A stretch of DNA of 64,000 bases from Clostridiaceae bacterium (GTDB lineage: Bacteria; Bacillota; Clostridia; TANB77; CAG-508). Positions 41,436 through 52,828 of this stretch are shown piece by piece. The DNA is taken from positions 85,108 to 149,107 of the forward strand of contig JAETPW010000001.1 of the NCBI GenBank assembly GCA_021771025.1, written 5' to 3'. The notes under the pieces are model-generated. The model had not been told where the DNA came from. It saw only the letters and a list, made by a program, of their open reading frames with translations, and made no database searches. A program made the position numbers and the translations under genes. Within the stretch, counting starts at the first letter, position 1; each line of letters starts with the position of its first letter.

Positions 41436-42975
41436 CATGTTTGGTTAGTGTAGTGATTCCCATTTTTTTAAGATAAGAAATAGATTGTTTAGGAGAGATT
41501 TTTTCCATCATTTCTACAAAAGGGATATTTTGAGATGATTCCACTGCTCTTCTTACGGTGATTTCTCCTAAATTTTGGCTATAATTTTTGGGTGCATAAT
41601 CGTTAGCGAAAGTGGTTGGTGTATCATCAAATAGGCTTGCAGCAGTAAATTTTTTTTGGTCAATTCCTGGCGCTAGAACGGCAAGCGGTTTTATGGCTGA
41701 GCCGGTTTGTCTAACTGACTGGGTAGCACGATTTAGTCCACGGGCAGTTTTCTTTTCTCCCAATCCTCCAACACAGGCAGTTACTTGACCAGTTTTACTA
41801 TCTAGGATGACCATGGCAGATTGAGCTGGTTCTTGCCCTTGTTTAGAAGATAATGAATATTTCTTTTTAGCCATTTCTTCTTCGGTTTGTTTTTGAATAG
41901 AAGAATCTTGAGTGCTTGAAATGGTAAGTCCAGCCATATTTAAATAGTTAGTAGCAAAAGTAGTGGTGATGTGTTCTTTTTTTGCTAGATCTTGTGTGAT
42001 TTCATTGATTAGTTGGTCAGTATGATAAGAATAAATTCCATCTGATGAATCAATAGAACCTTTTCGAAAAGGTAGTCCTTTATCTACTTGTGAAACAGCT
42101 TGGTCGTAACTAGTTTGATCAATGTCTTTTAATTCTAACATTTTGCTAAGAACAGTCTTTGTTCTTTTTTTTATTTTGTCTGCATTTTCTGCTCCATTAA
42201 AAGGGTTATAAGAATTAGGGGAATGATTAATTCCCGCTAGAAAAGCACATTCTGCTAAATTTAAGTCTTTCGCTTGTTTTTGAAAATAGTACTTTGATCC
42301 AGCTTCTACTCCATAAATGTTTGGACCAACGTAAATTACATTTAGATAAGCAGTTAAGATTTCATCTTTGGACAAAAAACCTTCCATTTGCCATGCTTTC
42401 CACCATTCTTTTACTTTTCTTAAAGCAGAATCGGTGTTATCACCAGTTATATTTTTAACTAGTTGTTGAGTAATGGTACTTCCTCCAAAAGAAGATGAAC
42501 CACCATGAAAAATATAAGATAGAATAGCTGATCCTGTTCGTTTGATATCTACTCCGTGATGTGATTCATATCGTTCGTCTTCTATGGCTATATATGCTTT
42601 TGGTAATTCTTTTGGCATTTCTGACATCGTAATTGGTATTTTTTTCTTTTCACTTCCTAATTTGGCAATGGTCTTTCCTGAAGTATCTAGTACCAAGGAA
42701 TTTTCATTTTTGATCATCTGGCTGGCTAGTGTTTTCCAGCGGTGAGAGTCAAGGGCTAGCCAAACACCGAAAACAACAATGAGAATGATAAGAATAGTTA
42801 AGGAAATTAGTTTAATTTTATGGCTTCTTTTGATTTGTTTTTTACTTTTTTCCCTTTTTCCTTTTTTGGGGTCTACTTTTTTTTGATTATGGTGAAGTTT
42901 TTTGTTTTTTCTTTCCTCATTGGGATGAAAAGTTTCTTCTTGTTCTACGATTAATTGATGTTTTCCTTTTTTCAA
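41436..42975 (-). pseudogene. N-terminal part of class A PBP (PBP1A-type: transglycosylase and start of transpeptidase)
   Basis: IAIEDERYESHHGVDIKRTGSAILSYI...GGSTITQQLVKN; transpeptidase SxxK in RQTGSAIKPLAVLAPG; truncated after TLTKH. Confidence 0.92.
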
Positions 42976-43173
42976 TTAAGAATCCCTTCTTTTCTTTTTT
43001 GGTAAGTATATCATATGAATGGATAAAATCCAAGTCTCTTAAGGTTGATTTAAGAAAATCTGCATCTAACATTGCACAAAATGAAATATTTTCCTTCCCT
43101 TTTTTCTTTTTTTGCGTTATAATGATTTTACTTTAGTTAAGCTACAATAGAAAAAAGAAAGCGAGGAAATTAC

Positions 43174-44157
43174 ATGTTACCACGTGAAGAAACCCCTGAT
43201 TTTGTTAATGCTTTTTTGGATTATAGTGCTACTATTTTAAATAAATCTCCTAATAGCATTAAAGAATATAATTATGATCTAGCTATGTTTTTAAAATTTA
43301 TTAAAATTCATTTTCACCTAACGGATGAAACCGAATTAACCAAAATAAAAATTAATGATATGACCATTCAAACTATTCAAAAAATTACGCTAAATGATAT
43401 TCACGCTTTTCTTTCTTATCTAATTACTACCTTTCATAGTAAACCAGCTACACGAGCAAGAAAAGTTTCTACTATTCGCGTTTTTTTCAATTATTTATCG
43501 AGAAAAGCTAATTTGATTGAAGTCAATCCTGCTCAGGATTTAGAAACGCCAAAGATGGAAAAGCGTTTACCTCGCTATTTGAATTTAGAAGATAGTAGAA
43601 AGTTACTTGCTGTATCTGGTCATGAGGATGATCGAAATCATGAGAGAAATTATGCGATTATTACGTTATTTCTTAATTGTGGTATGCGTTTGTCTGAATT
43701 AGTGGGTATCAATATTTCTGACATTGATTTTAGTGAATGTAAATTAAATGTTATCGGAAAAGGAAATAAAGAAAGAACGATTTATTTAAATAAAGCCTGC
43801 GTTAAAGCTATTTCTGAATATCTTTCCGTTCGTCCTAAAGAAGGAATTAAGCCTGATCGTTTAAATTCCCCAAAGGCATTGTTCTTGAGTGAAAGACGTG
43901 AAAGAATTAGTCGTAGAACGGTTCAGGCTATTGTTGATAAAGAATTGCGTGCTGCTGGATTAGATACTTCAAAGTATTCAACTCATAAATTAAGACATAC
44001 AGCAGCTACTTTGATGTATCAGTATGGAAATGTTGATATTCGTGCTTTACAAGAATTACTAGGGCATGAAAGTATTTCTACTACGGAAATTTATACTCAC
44101 GTAGATAATAGTCAAGTTCGTGCAGCAGTGGAAAGCAATCCGTTAGCTGATGAATAA
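43174..44157 (+). CDS. Tyrosine recombinase XerC/XerD family
   Basis: LNCGMRLSELVGINISDID, STHKLRHTAATLMYQYG, LLGHESISTTEIYTHVD. Confidence 0.92.
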   Translation: MLPREETPDFVNAFLDYSATILNKSPNSIKEYNYDLAMFLKFIKIHFHLTDETELTKIKINDMTIQTIQKITLNDIHAFLSYLITTFHSKPATRARKVSTIRVFFNYLSRKANLIEVNPAQDLETPKMEKRLPRYLNLEDSRKLLAVSGHEDDRNHERNYAIITLFLNCGMRLSELVGINISDIDFSECKLNVIGKGNKERTIYLNKACVKAISEYLSVRPKEGIKPDRLNSPKALFLSERRERISRRTVQAIVDKELRAAGLDTSKYSTHKLRHTAATLMYQYGNVDIRALQELLGHESISTTEIYTHVDNSQVRAAVESNPLADE

Positions 44158-44279
44158 TGAAAATAAATTTTTTGAGATTTAGAAGGAAAGGTGTAGCAGA
44201 AAATATATTTTTTCTTGCTACCCTTTTTCTTAAGTTTTTAATGATCTTCCCTATTAGTTTAGGCTAATGAGTGGATATG

Positions 44280-45239
44280 CTATCCATTCATATCTTGCTG
44301 TACTTCTTCTGGCTTTTTTTCCTTCTCGTGAAGTTTTACGTAATAAGGCTGAATGTCTAATAATCCGTCCATGTATACTAAATTACCGTCTTTGTCTTGT
44401 ACTTTTAAATTAGGAAATGTACGAATCATTTTTTTATCGTTCCAAAATTGATTGATAAAATCGGCTAGTGGTTTGTTTCCATATATCTTGTCATATTGCT
44501 CAATTACTTGCTCTTGATTAGCAACAGGTATATTGTGATTAACAATCATGCGAATGAGAAAAAAGCTGATGGCAAACCCTGTGGCAATGCAGTCAATTAG
44601 TAAGACAATGATAGTGGTTAATGTTACTACTTTTAATGTTTTTAAAGAAAATTTACGTTTTATCCATTCAATAAATTTGTCTACTTTAGGGTTAACTGAA
44701 GCAATTAAATAGATTCCTAAGAATCCCCAGAAAATAGAGAAATAGACACATATTCTGCCCCCAATATTAAGTGGCATGCCAGAGTAATCCCACCATTTTA
44801 CTCCTAGAATCATTTCCCCGATCAGACTAACTAGGTATTCAGTGATAGATCCGATGATGAATCCTCCTATAAATAGAGCGTTATATTTTTTGCCAAATCG
44901 ATGAAGGAAAACAATCATAACGACTGCTCCAACTCCATAAATAGCACAGAATGGTCCATAGAGAAAACTTTGCCTACTTTCCCAAACTCCTTTAGTAAAT
45001 ATTCCAAAGAGAGTTTCAATAAGATAACCTGCTACACTGTAGATAATAAAATAAGCAAGGATTCTCCAAACGGTAATACCCATAATGGTAAATCGTTTTT
45101 TCTTTTGTTTTTTGCCTAACGATTCTGTAGTTTCTTCTTTTTCTTGCTGATTTTCTTGTATTTGTTGTTCTTCTTCTATAATTTCTTGCATTTCGGCTTT
45201 TAAATCCAGTTCTTTTTCTTCTTTTTTTGATTTTTCCAT
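44280..45239 (-). CDS. Putative ABC transporter permease (CmpB-like membrane protein)
   Basis: YSVAGYLIETLFGIFTKGVWESRQSFLYGPFCAIYGVGAV...NIGGRICVYFSIFWGFLGI. Confidence 0.75.
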   Translation of the reverse strand: MEKSKKEEKELDLKAEMQEIIEEEQQIQENQQEKEETTESLGKKQKKKRFTIMGITVWRILAYFIIYSVAGYLIETLFGIFTKGVWESRQSFLYGPFCAIYGVGAVVMIVFLHRFGKKYNALFIGGFIIGSITEYLVSLIGEMILGVKWWDYSGMPLNIGGRICVYFSIFWGFLGIYLIASVNPKVDKFIEWIKRKFSLKTLKVVTLTTIIVLLIDCIATGFAISFFLIRMIVNHNIPVANQEQVIEQYDKIYGNKPLADFINQFWNDKKMIRTFPNLKVQDKDGNLVYMDGLLDIQPYYVKLHEKEKKPEEVQQDMNG

Positions 45240-45248
45240 AGAATCCTC

Positions 45249-47036
45249 CTACTTATCTATATGTGCTAGGCAATTTTTTAATTCTTCTATTTTCTTTTGA
45301 TAAAAATCAATGGTTAACTGATACGTTTCTGGGCTCTCTAAATCGACATCAACCATTTTTAATAAATCTATTGATTTACGTGAACATCCTTGTTTTAGCA
45401 TTTCAAGGTAGCGCTTAACAAAAGATTCTCCTTGCTCAATAATTTTTGTCGAAATACTAATGGCAGAAGAGATTCCGGTAGCGTATTTATAAACATAGAA
45501 ATTGGAATAGAAATGGGGAATTCTGGCCCATTCGTATTGTATTTCTGTATCAATTACCATCTGGTTTCCAAAGTATTCTTGATTTAATTCATAGTAAATG
45601 TGGTTTAAATCTTCTGAAGATAGCATTTCTCCCTGTTCTGTTTTTTCATGCACAATTTTTTCAAATTCGGCAAACATGGATTGACGAAAGAAAGTTGCTC
45701 TTATCATTTCTAATAGTTCATACAAAATGGTAGCTTTCTTTTTTGGGTCTGTTTCTTTTTGTAATTGTGCATGACTAAGAAGTAATTCATTAACTGTTGA
45801 GGCTACTTCTGCTACTAAAATAGTATAGTTAGCATCAATGATGTTTTGTGTTTGATTAGCATAATATGAGTGCATGCTATGCCCTAATTCATGAGCAATG
45901 GTACTTACATCTTGCTTTTTTCCAACAAAATTGGTTAATACATAAGGATGTATGCCATAAACACCTAAACTGTATGCTCCCCCTCTTTTATTGTTGTTCG
46001 GATATACATCTATCCATCTTTTGGCAAAAGCTTGTTGTAATTGGTTGGTGTATTCTGTTCCCATAATGGATAAGGCAGATAATATTTCTTCTTTTGCTTG
46101 ATCAAAGGAAATTTTTTCATTTTCTTCTTCAAAAGGGTTAACGTATAAATCGTATAAATGAAAATCGGATTTGTGTAATAATTTCTTTTTCAATTCCATA
46201 AACTCATGATTAACCGAAAAATGATTGTGTATGGTTTGAATTAATGTTTCATAAACTTTTGGCGTGGCATCATCATGAATAACTGCCTTTTCTAAAGAAG
46301 AGTGATAATTTCTGATTTTAGCTGTTGTTACATCTGCCTTCACATTAGCTAAATATAGTTCGGTGATCGTATTAATAAATTCGGCATATTTTTTGTACAT
46401 TAAAGTAAATGCTTGTTTTCTGACAGATTCATTTTTGCTTTTCAAATATACAGTATAATTGCTATCTGTCAGCTCTACTTCTTCCCCTTTTTCATTGGTT
46501 AATGTACCTAGTTTGAATTCAGCATTGGTTAAAACGTCAAATACATTTTCTGGAGATGAAAATAATTCGGCATAGTTAGCTAATAAGTTTTCTTCTTGCT
46601 GAGATAAAATATGTTTTTTCTTTTCTAGGGTATCTAAAATGTCTCTTTTATAACGTTTTAATTCAGGCATTGTGCTTAAATATTCTTTGATTTGTTTTTC
46701 GTTTGCATACGTAATTTCAGGCGTAATAAAAGAAGTTGCTGTTTTTATTTCTGTGCTTAATGCTTCTACTTCTTTAAATAGTCGAATTCCTTCTTGATTG
46801 GCCATATCTAGATGGTAAGTTAACATACCATAAGCGTACAATTTCTCAAACTTTTGTAGTGCTTTTTCATAAAGTTCGTAAATTTCTAGTAGGTTTTGTG
46901 CTGAATTAGTTACCTTCCCTTTATATTGTTCAATTTGTTTTAATTCATTTAATAACGTTTGTTTTGTTGTTTTAAACTCCTCTGGATTAGTAAAAATGTC
47001 AGTTAAATCCCATTGTGTATTTTCTGAATTTGTCAT
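45249..47036 (-). CDS. pepF: Oligoendopeptidase F
   Basis: TIAHELGHSMHSYYANQTQNIIDANYTILVAEVASTVNE (HExxH-type zinc site), M3 family. Confidence 0.95.
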   Translation of the reverse strand: MTNSENTQWDLTDIFTNPEEFKTTKQTLLNELKQIEQYKGKVTNSAQNLLEIYELYEKALQKFEKLYAYGMLTYHLDMANQEGIRLFKEVEALSTEIKTATSFITPEITYANEKQIKEYLSTMPELKRYKRDILDTLEKKKHILSQQEENLLANYAELFSSPENVFDVLTNAEFKLGTLTNEKGEEVELTDSNYTVYLKSKNESVRKQAFTLMYKKYAEFINTITELYLANVKADVTTAKIRNYHSSLEKAVIHDDATPKVYETLIQTIHNHFSVNHEFMELKKKLLHKSDFHLYDLYVNPFEEENEKISFDQAKEEILSALSIMGTEYTNQLQQAFAKRWIDVYPNNNKRGGAYSLGVYGIHPYVLTNFVGKKQDVSTIAHELGHSMHSYYANQTQNIIDANYTILVAEVASTVNELLLSHAQLQKETDPKKKATILYELLEMIRATFFRQSMFAEFEKIVHEKTEQGEMLSSEDLNHIYYELNQEYFGNQMVIDTEIQYEWARIPHFYSNFYVYKYATGISSAISISTKIIEQGESFVKRYLEMLKQGCSRKSIDLLKMVDVDLESPETYQLTIDFYQKKIEELKNCLAHIDK

Positions 47037-47117
47037 GATTTATTCCTCCTTTTCTATCAGTTAGATTCTACCATAGTTCATCACTTTATACAAGAAAAAG
47101 CGTAAAGAATAGTATAG

Positions 47118-47417
47118 TTAATACGAGGGAATTTGTAAGACAGTTCCTTCAGTTAATGAAGAATTAGTCAATTGATTTTTTTGTTTGATATCATAAACAA
47201 TTTGGCGAATATCTTTATGTTGATAATAAGAATTATTTTCTTCTTCTTTTTCAGCAATTGACCATAATGTATCTCCTGTTGTAATCATAATGGTTTTATA
47301 GCGAGTTTCTTCTGTTGAGTAGGTGTTAGCAAAACAAACGAGAAGAAGGAAAAGTAGGCTAAATATAATGGTAATGGATCGAATAAATTTACTTTTATTT
47401 TTAATTTGATGTTTCAC
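47118..47417 (-). CDS. LysM domain protein, YneA-like
   Basis: N-terminal TM, then KTIMITTGDTLWSIAEKE...LTEGTVLQIPSY. Confidence 0.75.
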   Translation of the reverse strand: MKHQIKNKSKFIRSITIIFSLLFLLLVCFANTYSTEETRYKTIMITTGDTLWSIAEKEEENNSYYQHKDIRQIVYDIKQKNQLTNSSLTEGTVLQIPSY

Positions 47418-47565
47418 GTATATCCCTCCTAAGACAAAATAAATGTTTGGTTATTGATTGTTATTATAACCGAACATTTATTCTTTGTCAAGAGATTGAA
47501 TAAATTTTTTAAAAAACCTGTTACTAAGTGTTACCATTCACAGCTGTATAAATTGTAGAGTAGTG

Positions 47566-47741
47566 AAAAAAGGGAAGTTTGGTCATGGTTCAACATTAAT
47601 TTATACCTGACAGTTCCCTAAGACCTGCGTTAGGCTTAAAACCCGATAACAGGCTTCTTTGTGAGGGACTTAAGGGTTTTAAAATGACCCTGCTATGGAA
47701 GGTTAAATTAATGTTGAACCATGACCAAACTTCCCTTTTTT
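47566..47741. ncRNA. Long hairpin with conserved centre, copy 1
   Basis: 38-bp perfect inverted arms (47566-47603 / 47704-47741) enclosing tacctgacagttccctaagacctgcgttaggcttaaaac...; centre shared with 57807-57989. Confidence 0.55.
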
Positions 47742-47843
47742 TACGGTTAGCATTTTTAGCAAGCTGTGAATTGTAACTACTAGGTCAATGCACAAACGGT
47801 GTGTTGGCTTTTTTTCTTTTTTATCAAGTTTTCTTTATTACTA

Positions 47844-48794
47844 TTATTCAACTATTTCTAACCCACAATTAATACTCGTATCCTTAAAAATTGTATTATT
47901 TTCTTCTTTCAATGTCACCATAAGGGTAGACGAAATACTTTCTTTAATTGTTTTTTCCATTTTTCCTTTAACAGGTGCTAATAATTTGGAATGATTATCA
48001 TATATGGATTGAACGGTTAATCGATACTTTCCTTTTTGTAAAGTTATGGATAATAATTTTTCATCTAATTGATAATCGATTAATTTAGTATGATTATAAG
48101 TGGTAAATTTATATTCTTTGTGATCAATCATTAATACACAAATGATTCCTTTAAATTCTAATATTTTAAGGGGAATATTAGCAATTGATAGCATAAAACT
48201 AGCATCTGTTTTTTTAAAATCATTTCCTTGACACCAAATATAGGACTTAGGAAAAGAAGTACCCCAGTCTTTTTCCATATAACCTATCCCCTGATTAAAT
48301 TTCATTCTTTTCTCATTTAATTTAATCTCGCCTTGTATAGAATTTTGCATACTAAGAATGGCATGGTTACATTCCATAAAAGGAAGATAGGAAAACGGTC
48401 CCATAATGTTGGGGTTAACTACATTTGTGTGAATGGTATTATGGTGAGAATACTTTATTTTTCCCGAAATGGACAAATCTTGTTTTGAATCTTGTATATC
48501 TATTTGCATTTGGTTTGGTGAGAAAATATTTTTTCTTATTTGGAGATAAAATGGATTAACATTAAACCTAAATTCTTCTATCGGGTAGGAGATAAAATAA
48601 GAAGTATAATTGGTAATGACTTGAATGAAAGCCTTTTTTTCATTTTCATTGATATTAATTCCCGGAATAAAAGAAATGGTTTCTTTGCCGTTGGTATTTT
48701 TAAAATACCAACCCTCGAAATAATGATTGTTTGTTCCTAATTGTTTTTCTCCTTGAAATAAAATTGGATTTTTCATTAATAATAGTTTATTCAT
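47844..48794 (-). CDS. Tocopherol cyclase-like family protein
   Basis: NHYFEGWYFKNTNGKETISFIPGI ... GYMEKDWGTSFPKSYIWCQGNDF. Confidence 0.75.
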   Translation of the reverse strand: MNKLLLMKNPILFQGEKQLGTNNHYFEGWYFKNTNGKETISFIPGININENEKKAFIQVITNYTSYFISYPIEEFRFNVNPFYLQIRKNIFSPNQMQIDIQDSKQDLSISGKIKYSHHNTIHTNVVNPNIMGPFSYLPFMECNHAILSMQNSIQGEIKLNEKRMKFNQGIGYMEKDWGTSFPKSYIWCQGNDFKKTDASFMLSIANIPLKILEFKGIICVLMIDHKEYKFTTYNHTKLIDYQLDEKLLSITLQKGKYRLTVQSIYDNHSKLLAPVKGKMEKTIKESISSTLMVTLKEENNTIFKDTSINCGLEIVE

Positions 48795-48974
48795 GTTTAT
48801 AGTTTTGACAAAAATTTTTTAATTATTCAATTGTTAAGAAGATATTGGAAATGAAAAGAAAATTACGAATGATACAAGTTAAGTGTCCTCATAATTTTCT
48901 TTAGAATTGTTGCATTGACTACGTAAGAGTTCTCAATAAGTTTTAGTTAAGCAATGATCAAGAACTAGTTTATT

Positions 48975-49553
48975 TTACAATAAGATCGGACTAATTTGTT
49001 TTTCTTCCAGAGCTTCTTCAATGGTTTTTATGATGTACTCGGAATCAAAAACAATAGACCTAGGTTTAGTTATTGGGTTATCTTGTCTAAAAGGAACAAA
49101 ATAATAATTTTTTCGATTTAATAATTTGCCTATATTTTCAGCATTTCCTCCTAGTCCATTATTAGTACTAGGGGCAATGACTAATGGTCGATTGTTTCGT
49201 AAATGAGATTTAGCCGCCATAGTAGCTGGGGTATCTATAATATCACAGGCAAGTTTTGCCATGGTATTTCCTGAGCAAGGGGCAATCACCATAACGTCTG
49301 TCATTCCTTTTGGGCCAATCGGCTCTGCTCCTTGTATGGTATGAATGATTTCTTTGCCTGTTATGGATTCTATTTCATTAATAAAGTCTTTAGCTTTACC
49401 AAATTTAGTGTCCATCTGATAACTGTTAAAAGACATAACGGGAACTACTTCCGCTTGTAACTCAATTAGTTCTTTTATTTTAGGGATTACTTTACTAAAT
49501 GTACAAAAAGAACCAGTCAGTACAAATCCAATTTTTTTACCTTTTACTTCCAA
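48975..49553 (-). CDS. spoVFB: Dipicolinate synthase subunit B
   Basis: KKIGFVLTGSFCTFSKVIPKIKEL ... DVMVIAPCSGNTMAKLACDIIDTPATMAAKSHLRN. Confidence 0.9.
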   Translation of the reverse strand: MEVKGKKIGFVLTGSFCTFSKVIPKIKELIELQAEVVPVMSFNSYQMDTKFGKAKDFINEIESITGKEIIHTIQGAEPIGPKGMTDVMVIAPCSGNTMAKLACDIIDTPATMAAKSHLRNNRPLVIAPSTNNGLGGNAENIGKLLNRKNYYFVPFRQDNPITKPRSIVFDSEYIIKTIEEALEEKQISPILL

Positions 49554-49767
49554 AATTTACAATCCTCCTTTCTAACTATTTCTATATCATATGAGATTAT
49601 GTAAATTTTGGAAATCGTTTTTTGATTTTATTTTTTAGTAACTTTTCACTCCTTAATCTATGGTAGATCAAAGCAGTTTATTCAGTCACAATTATGACAA
49701 AGTACGATAATGCTGATTAGTTATTGCCATTCCGAATAATTTCTAATATCAAATGGGCACGAATTTT

Positions 49768-51900
49768 TTATGACTTATTTTCCATTTGACTATGGTCGTT
49801 CTTCTCTTTTCTTATTCGTAACCAATCGAATAAAGCTGTTAAAGCGATAAATACAATTAAGATTCCTAATAATACACTAACGTTTGACCAAATCATGCCA
49901 GAATCTATTTTAATTAGCGATTCTTTGATTAAGCGAATCGTATAATTCATTGGCATAAAAGTATATAAACCTTGGAAAAACTTAGGTACTGTTTCTATTG
50001 GGAAAGTCCCTGCGCTAGCTGCTAACTGTAGTACAAGTAATAAGATGCCTAGGAATTTTCCTACATCACCAAAGTTAAGAATCAAAAATTGCATAATACT
50101 GGTGAAAACCAAAGAAATCAAAATACATGTACCATAATATAGCCATATATTTGTTACACTAAATCCTAAGCCGAGTTTTAGCAAGAAACCAAGAACTACC
50201 CCTTGACCAATAGCCACGGCAAAATATAAAGCACTTCGTAAAAATTTATGATGAGCTTTTCTTCCTAAAAGTTTAAATCGATCTTCTGGATCATAGTAGA
50301 AAATAATGAGCATGATTAAAGCACCTACCCATAAAGAAATAGACATAAAATATGGGGCAAACCCTACTCCATAAGAATCAACTCCTGCATAATCTGTTTC
50401 TTCTACTTTAATTGGTTCTTGTACATAGGTATCTAATCCAGATAACGAAGTTAATTGTTCTTTTGTCTCGATAATCCCTTGATCAATTTCTGCTTTGAAT
50501 GTATTAACACCGCTTTGCAGTTTATTTGATCCATTAACAGCAGAAGCTGTTCCTTCATCAATTTGATGGATTCCGTCTTTTACGTCTTTTGAAGCTGTAG
50601 CTAACGTAGATAATCCATTTTGTAAGTTACTACTTCCTGTTTGCAATTTAGTAACACCTTGTTTTAATTCTTGCATTCCTGCATTTAAGGTTTGTACTCC
50701 ACTGGAAAGATCTTTTAATTTGCTAGCACCACTGCTTAAACTGCTTGCTCCTGATGTTAAGGTATTTGCTCCTTGCTTTAACTCTTTTCCACTTGCTTGA
50801 AGTTTAGTTGCTGCCTGAGTTAAAGCACTTGAACTATCTTGGCTACTTATGGTTTGCAATGTTTGCATAGCCTTTTGAAAATGTGTGTCTTGCATAGCTA
50901 CTGGATTTGCCTTCGCATAGGCTTGTAAATCATTAGCTAAACTAGTTAACTCAGATTTAGTCGATGACTGACTACTTTTGACCGTAGACAAGGTTTGATT
51001 TACTCCATTAACATACTCTGTTAAGCCATTACTTAACTTAGTTGCACCAGCTGAAACTTGAGAAGCTCCCTGAGTTAGTTCAGTTAACTGTTTCGTACTA
51101 GAAGCCAATTGATTAGTTCCTTGATAAGCAGAATCAATGCCTTTAGCTAATTCACTCATCCCTTGCCCTAACTCTTGTGAACCCTGTGACGCATTAAAAA
51201 CGCCTTGGTCAAAAGTTTCATATTGATGAGCAAGTGTCCCTGTTCCCTCTTTTAAGGTACTTAATCCATGATTAAGGCTCTCTGTGCCATCTTGAATTTG
51301 TGTAGCCCCACTCGAAATTTCTTGCATTTTATCAGGAACTTCATTTAATTTATCCGTGAGTTTAGCAACTACTTTTTGACTGACCTCTCCTTTTAATTCG
51401 CCTTCTACGGTAGTCACTACTTTAGCAATAATTTGGGAAGCTAAATAATTACTCTTTTGGTTAGGAGAATAGGTAATGATGCTTTGTTTTCTATCCTGAT
51501 TTTCAGCATGATTTAATGTTTTCGTAAAATCTTCGGGAATCGTAATTGTAGCATAATAACTTTGGTCAATTAGTCCCTTTTCTCCCTCTTCCCTATTATT
51601 TACTTCCACATAAGTAAGAGTATCACTATCTTTTAACTTGTTTAGTAATTCATTTCCTAAATTTTCACCTTCATCGCCTGAATCTAAATTAACAATAGCT
51701 ACTTTCATATCGTGCAAATTGCCATAAGGATCCCAAAAAGCTTTCAAATAGAAAAAGCTATACATAACCGGAATAATGATCACAGCAATAATAATTACCA
51801 ATTTCATTACGTTCTTTCTCTTCGTTACAAAATCATTAAGATCATTATTGGTAGTTGTATTAATTGTATTATTTCCCGTCTTATTTTTTGTTCGGTTCAT
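49768..51900 (-). CDS. YhgE/Pip family membrane protein (heptad-repeat central region)
   Basis: YSFFYLKAFWDPYGNLHDMKVAIVNLDSGDE; repetitive coiled coil; C-terminal multi-TM. Confidence 0.92.
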   Translation of the reverse strand: MNRTKNKTGNNTINTTTNNDLNDFVTKRKNVMKLVIIIAVIIIPVMYSFFYLKAFWDPYGNLHDMKVAIVNLDSGDEGENLGNELLNKLKDSDTLTYVEVNNREEGEKGLIDQSYYATITIPEDFTKTLNHAENQDRKQSIITYSPNQKSNYLASQIIAKVVTTVEGELKGEVSQKVVAKLTDKLNEVPDKMQEISSGATQIQDGTESLNHGLSTLKEGTGTLAHQYETFDQGVFNASQGSQELGQGMSELAKGIDSAYQGTNQLASSTKQLTELTQGASQVSAGATKLSNGLTEYVNGVNQTLSTVKSSQSSTKSELTSLANDLQAYAKANPVAMQDTHFQKAMQTLQTISSQDSSSALTQAATKLQASGKELKQGANTLTSGASSLSSGASKLKDLSSGVQTLNAGMQELKQGVTKLQTGSSNLQNGLSTLATASKDVKDGIHQIDEGTASAVNGSNKLQSGVNTFKAEIDQGIIETKEQLTSLSGLDTYVQEPIKVEETDYAGVDSYGVGFAPYFMSISLWVGALIMLIIFYYDPEDRFKLLGRKAHHKFLRSALYFAVAIGQGVVLGFLLKLGLGFSVTNIWLYYGTCILISLVFTSIMQFLILNFGDVGKFLGILLLVLQLAASAGTFPIETVPKFFQGLYTFMPMNYTIRLIKESLIKIDSGMIWSNVSVLLGILIVFIALTALFDWLRIRKEKNDHSQMENKS

Positions 51901-52069
51901 CTTAAAAACTCCTTTCAACTTTTTATTATTTTCTGTTTCAATAATCTATTATAAGGATTTTCTCTTTTTTTGCAACAACACATAAAGAACAAATGTCAGT
52001 TAAACTACATTTTTTAAAAATTGTATATACAAATGTAGGTTAACTTTACTTTTGTTGAAAAAAGAACTA

Positions 52070-52132
52070 TAATGGGGACGGGGTGAAAAATGGTAAAATT
52101 ACCATTTTTTACCCCGTCCCCAAAAAAGGAGG
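52070..52132. repeat. Palindromic GGGGACGGGG repeat (copy 2)
   Basis: ggggacggggtgaaaaatggtaaaattaccattttttaccccgtcccc. Confidence 0.85.
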
Positions 52133-52138
52133 AATAAG

Positions 52139-52708
52139 ATGGGAGATCTACGTACAAAGAGAACATATCAATTTCTAAAGAATGCTTTATTAGAATTACT
52201 TACAAAAAAGCCTTTTGACGAAATTAGGGTGAACGATATATGTAATGTAGCTATGGTTCATCGTACAACGTTTTATAGCCATTTTGCGGATAAATATGAG
52301 CTTTTAAATTATTGCATAGAGGATGTTGAACAAGAAATTACGGAGAAGATTCGTAAGCAAGATTATCATGATTCGAAAGAGTTTTACCAACATATGATTA
52401 TGACTTTACTTACTTATATTGAAGAGAATAAAAAATTGTTTCGTTCATTGCTGAAAAAAAATACAGATATGGGTATTATTTTGATTTTTAAAGATGCTTG
52501 TGCTACTTTTATTTCTCAGATGTTAGAGAAAGAAGAAGCTTCAGGGGTTGTTCATCAAGTTCCTATTATGATTATGGCTGAGTTTTATTCAGGGGCAGTT
52601 ATGGATACTATTTCTTGGTGGATTAAAAATGATCATGAAATTACAGAAAAAGATATTTGCGAATATATCATTACCTTAATTTTTGATACTCAGCCTCATT
52701 CGTCATAA
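52139..52708 (+). CDS. TetR/AcrR family transcriptional regulator
   Basis: FLKNALLELLTKKPFDEIRVNDICNVAMVHRTTFYSHFADKYELL; divergent from yhgE. Confidence 0.9.
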   Translation: MGDLRTKRTYQFLKNALLELLTKKPFDEIRVNDICNVAMVHRTTFYSHFADKYELLNYCIEDVEQEITEKIRKQDYHDSKEFYQHMIMTLLTYIEENKKLFRSLLKKNTDMGIILIFKDACATFISQMLEKEEASGVVHQVPIMIMAEFYSGAVMDTISWWIKNDHEITEKDICEYIITLIFDTQPHSS

Positions 52709-52828
52709 TTCGTCATAACATTCATAACGTTCATAACGAAAAAAGAGAATGTTCACTTTTTTCGTTATGAACATTTCTCTTTTCTTCATTATATTGTTGT
52801 TTGCTAAGTTATGGATTATTTTTGTAAT

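Noticed and set aside
43174-44157. XerC/D-like recombinase as the integrase of the 33-41 kb element
   Set aside because: It lies outside the element boundaries defined by the split PBP; the serine recombinase inside is the better candidate
49633-49767. Possible regulatory region downstream of yhgE
   Set aside because: No clear inverted repeat, ORF or motif that I could support
50400-51400. Repetitive region in yhgE as a recombined repeat
   Set aside because: Heptad-like coiled-coil repeats are normal for YhgE/Pip proteins
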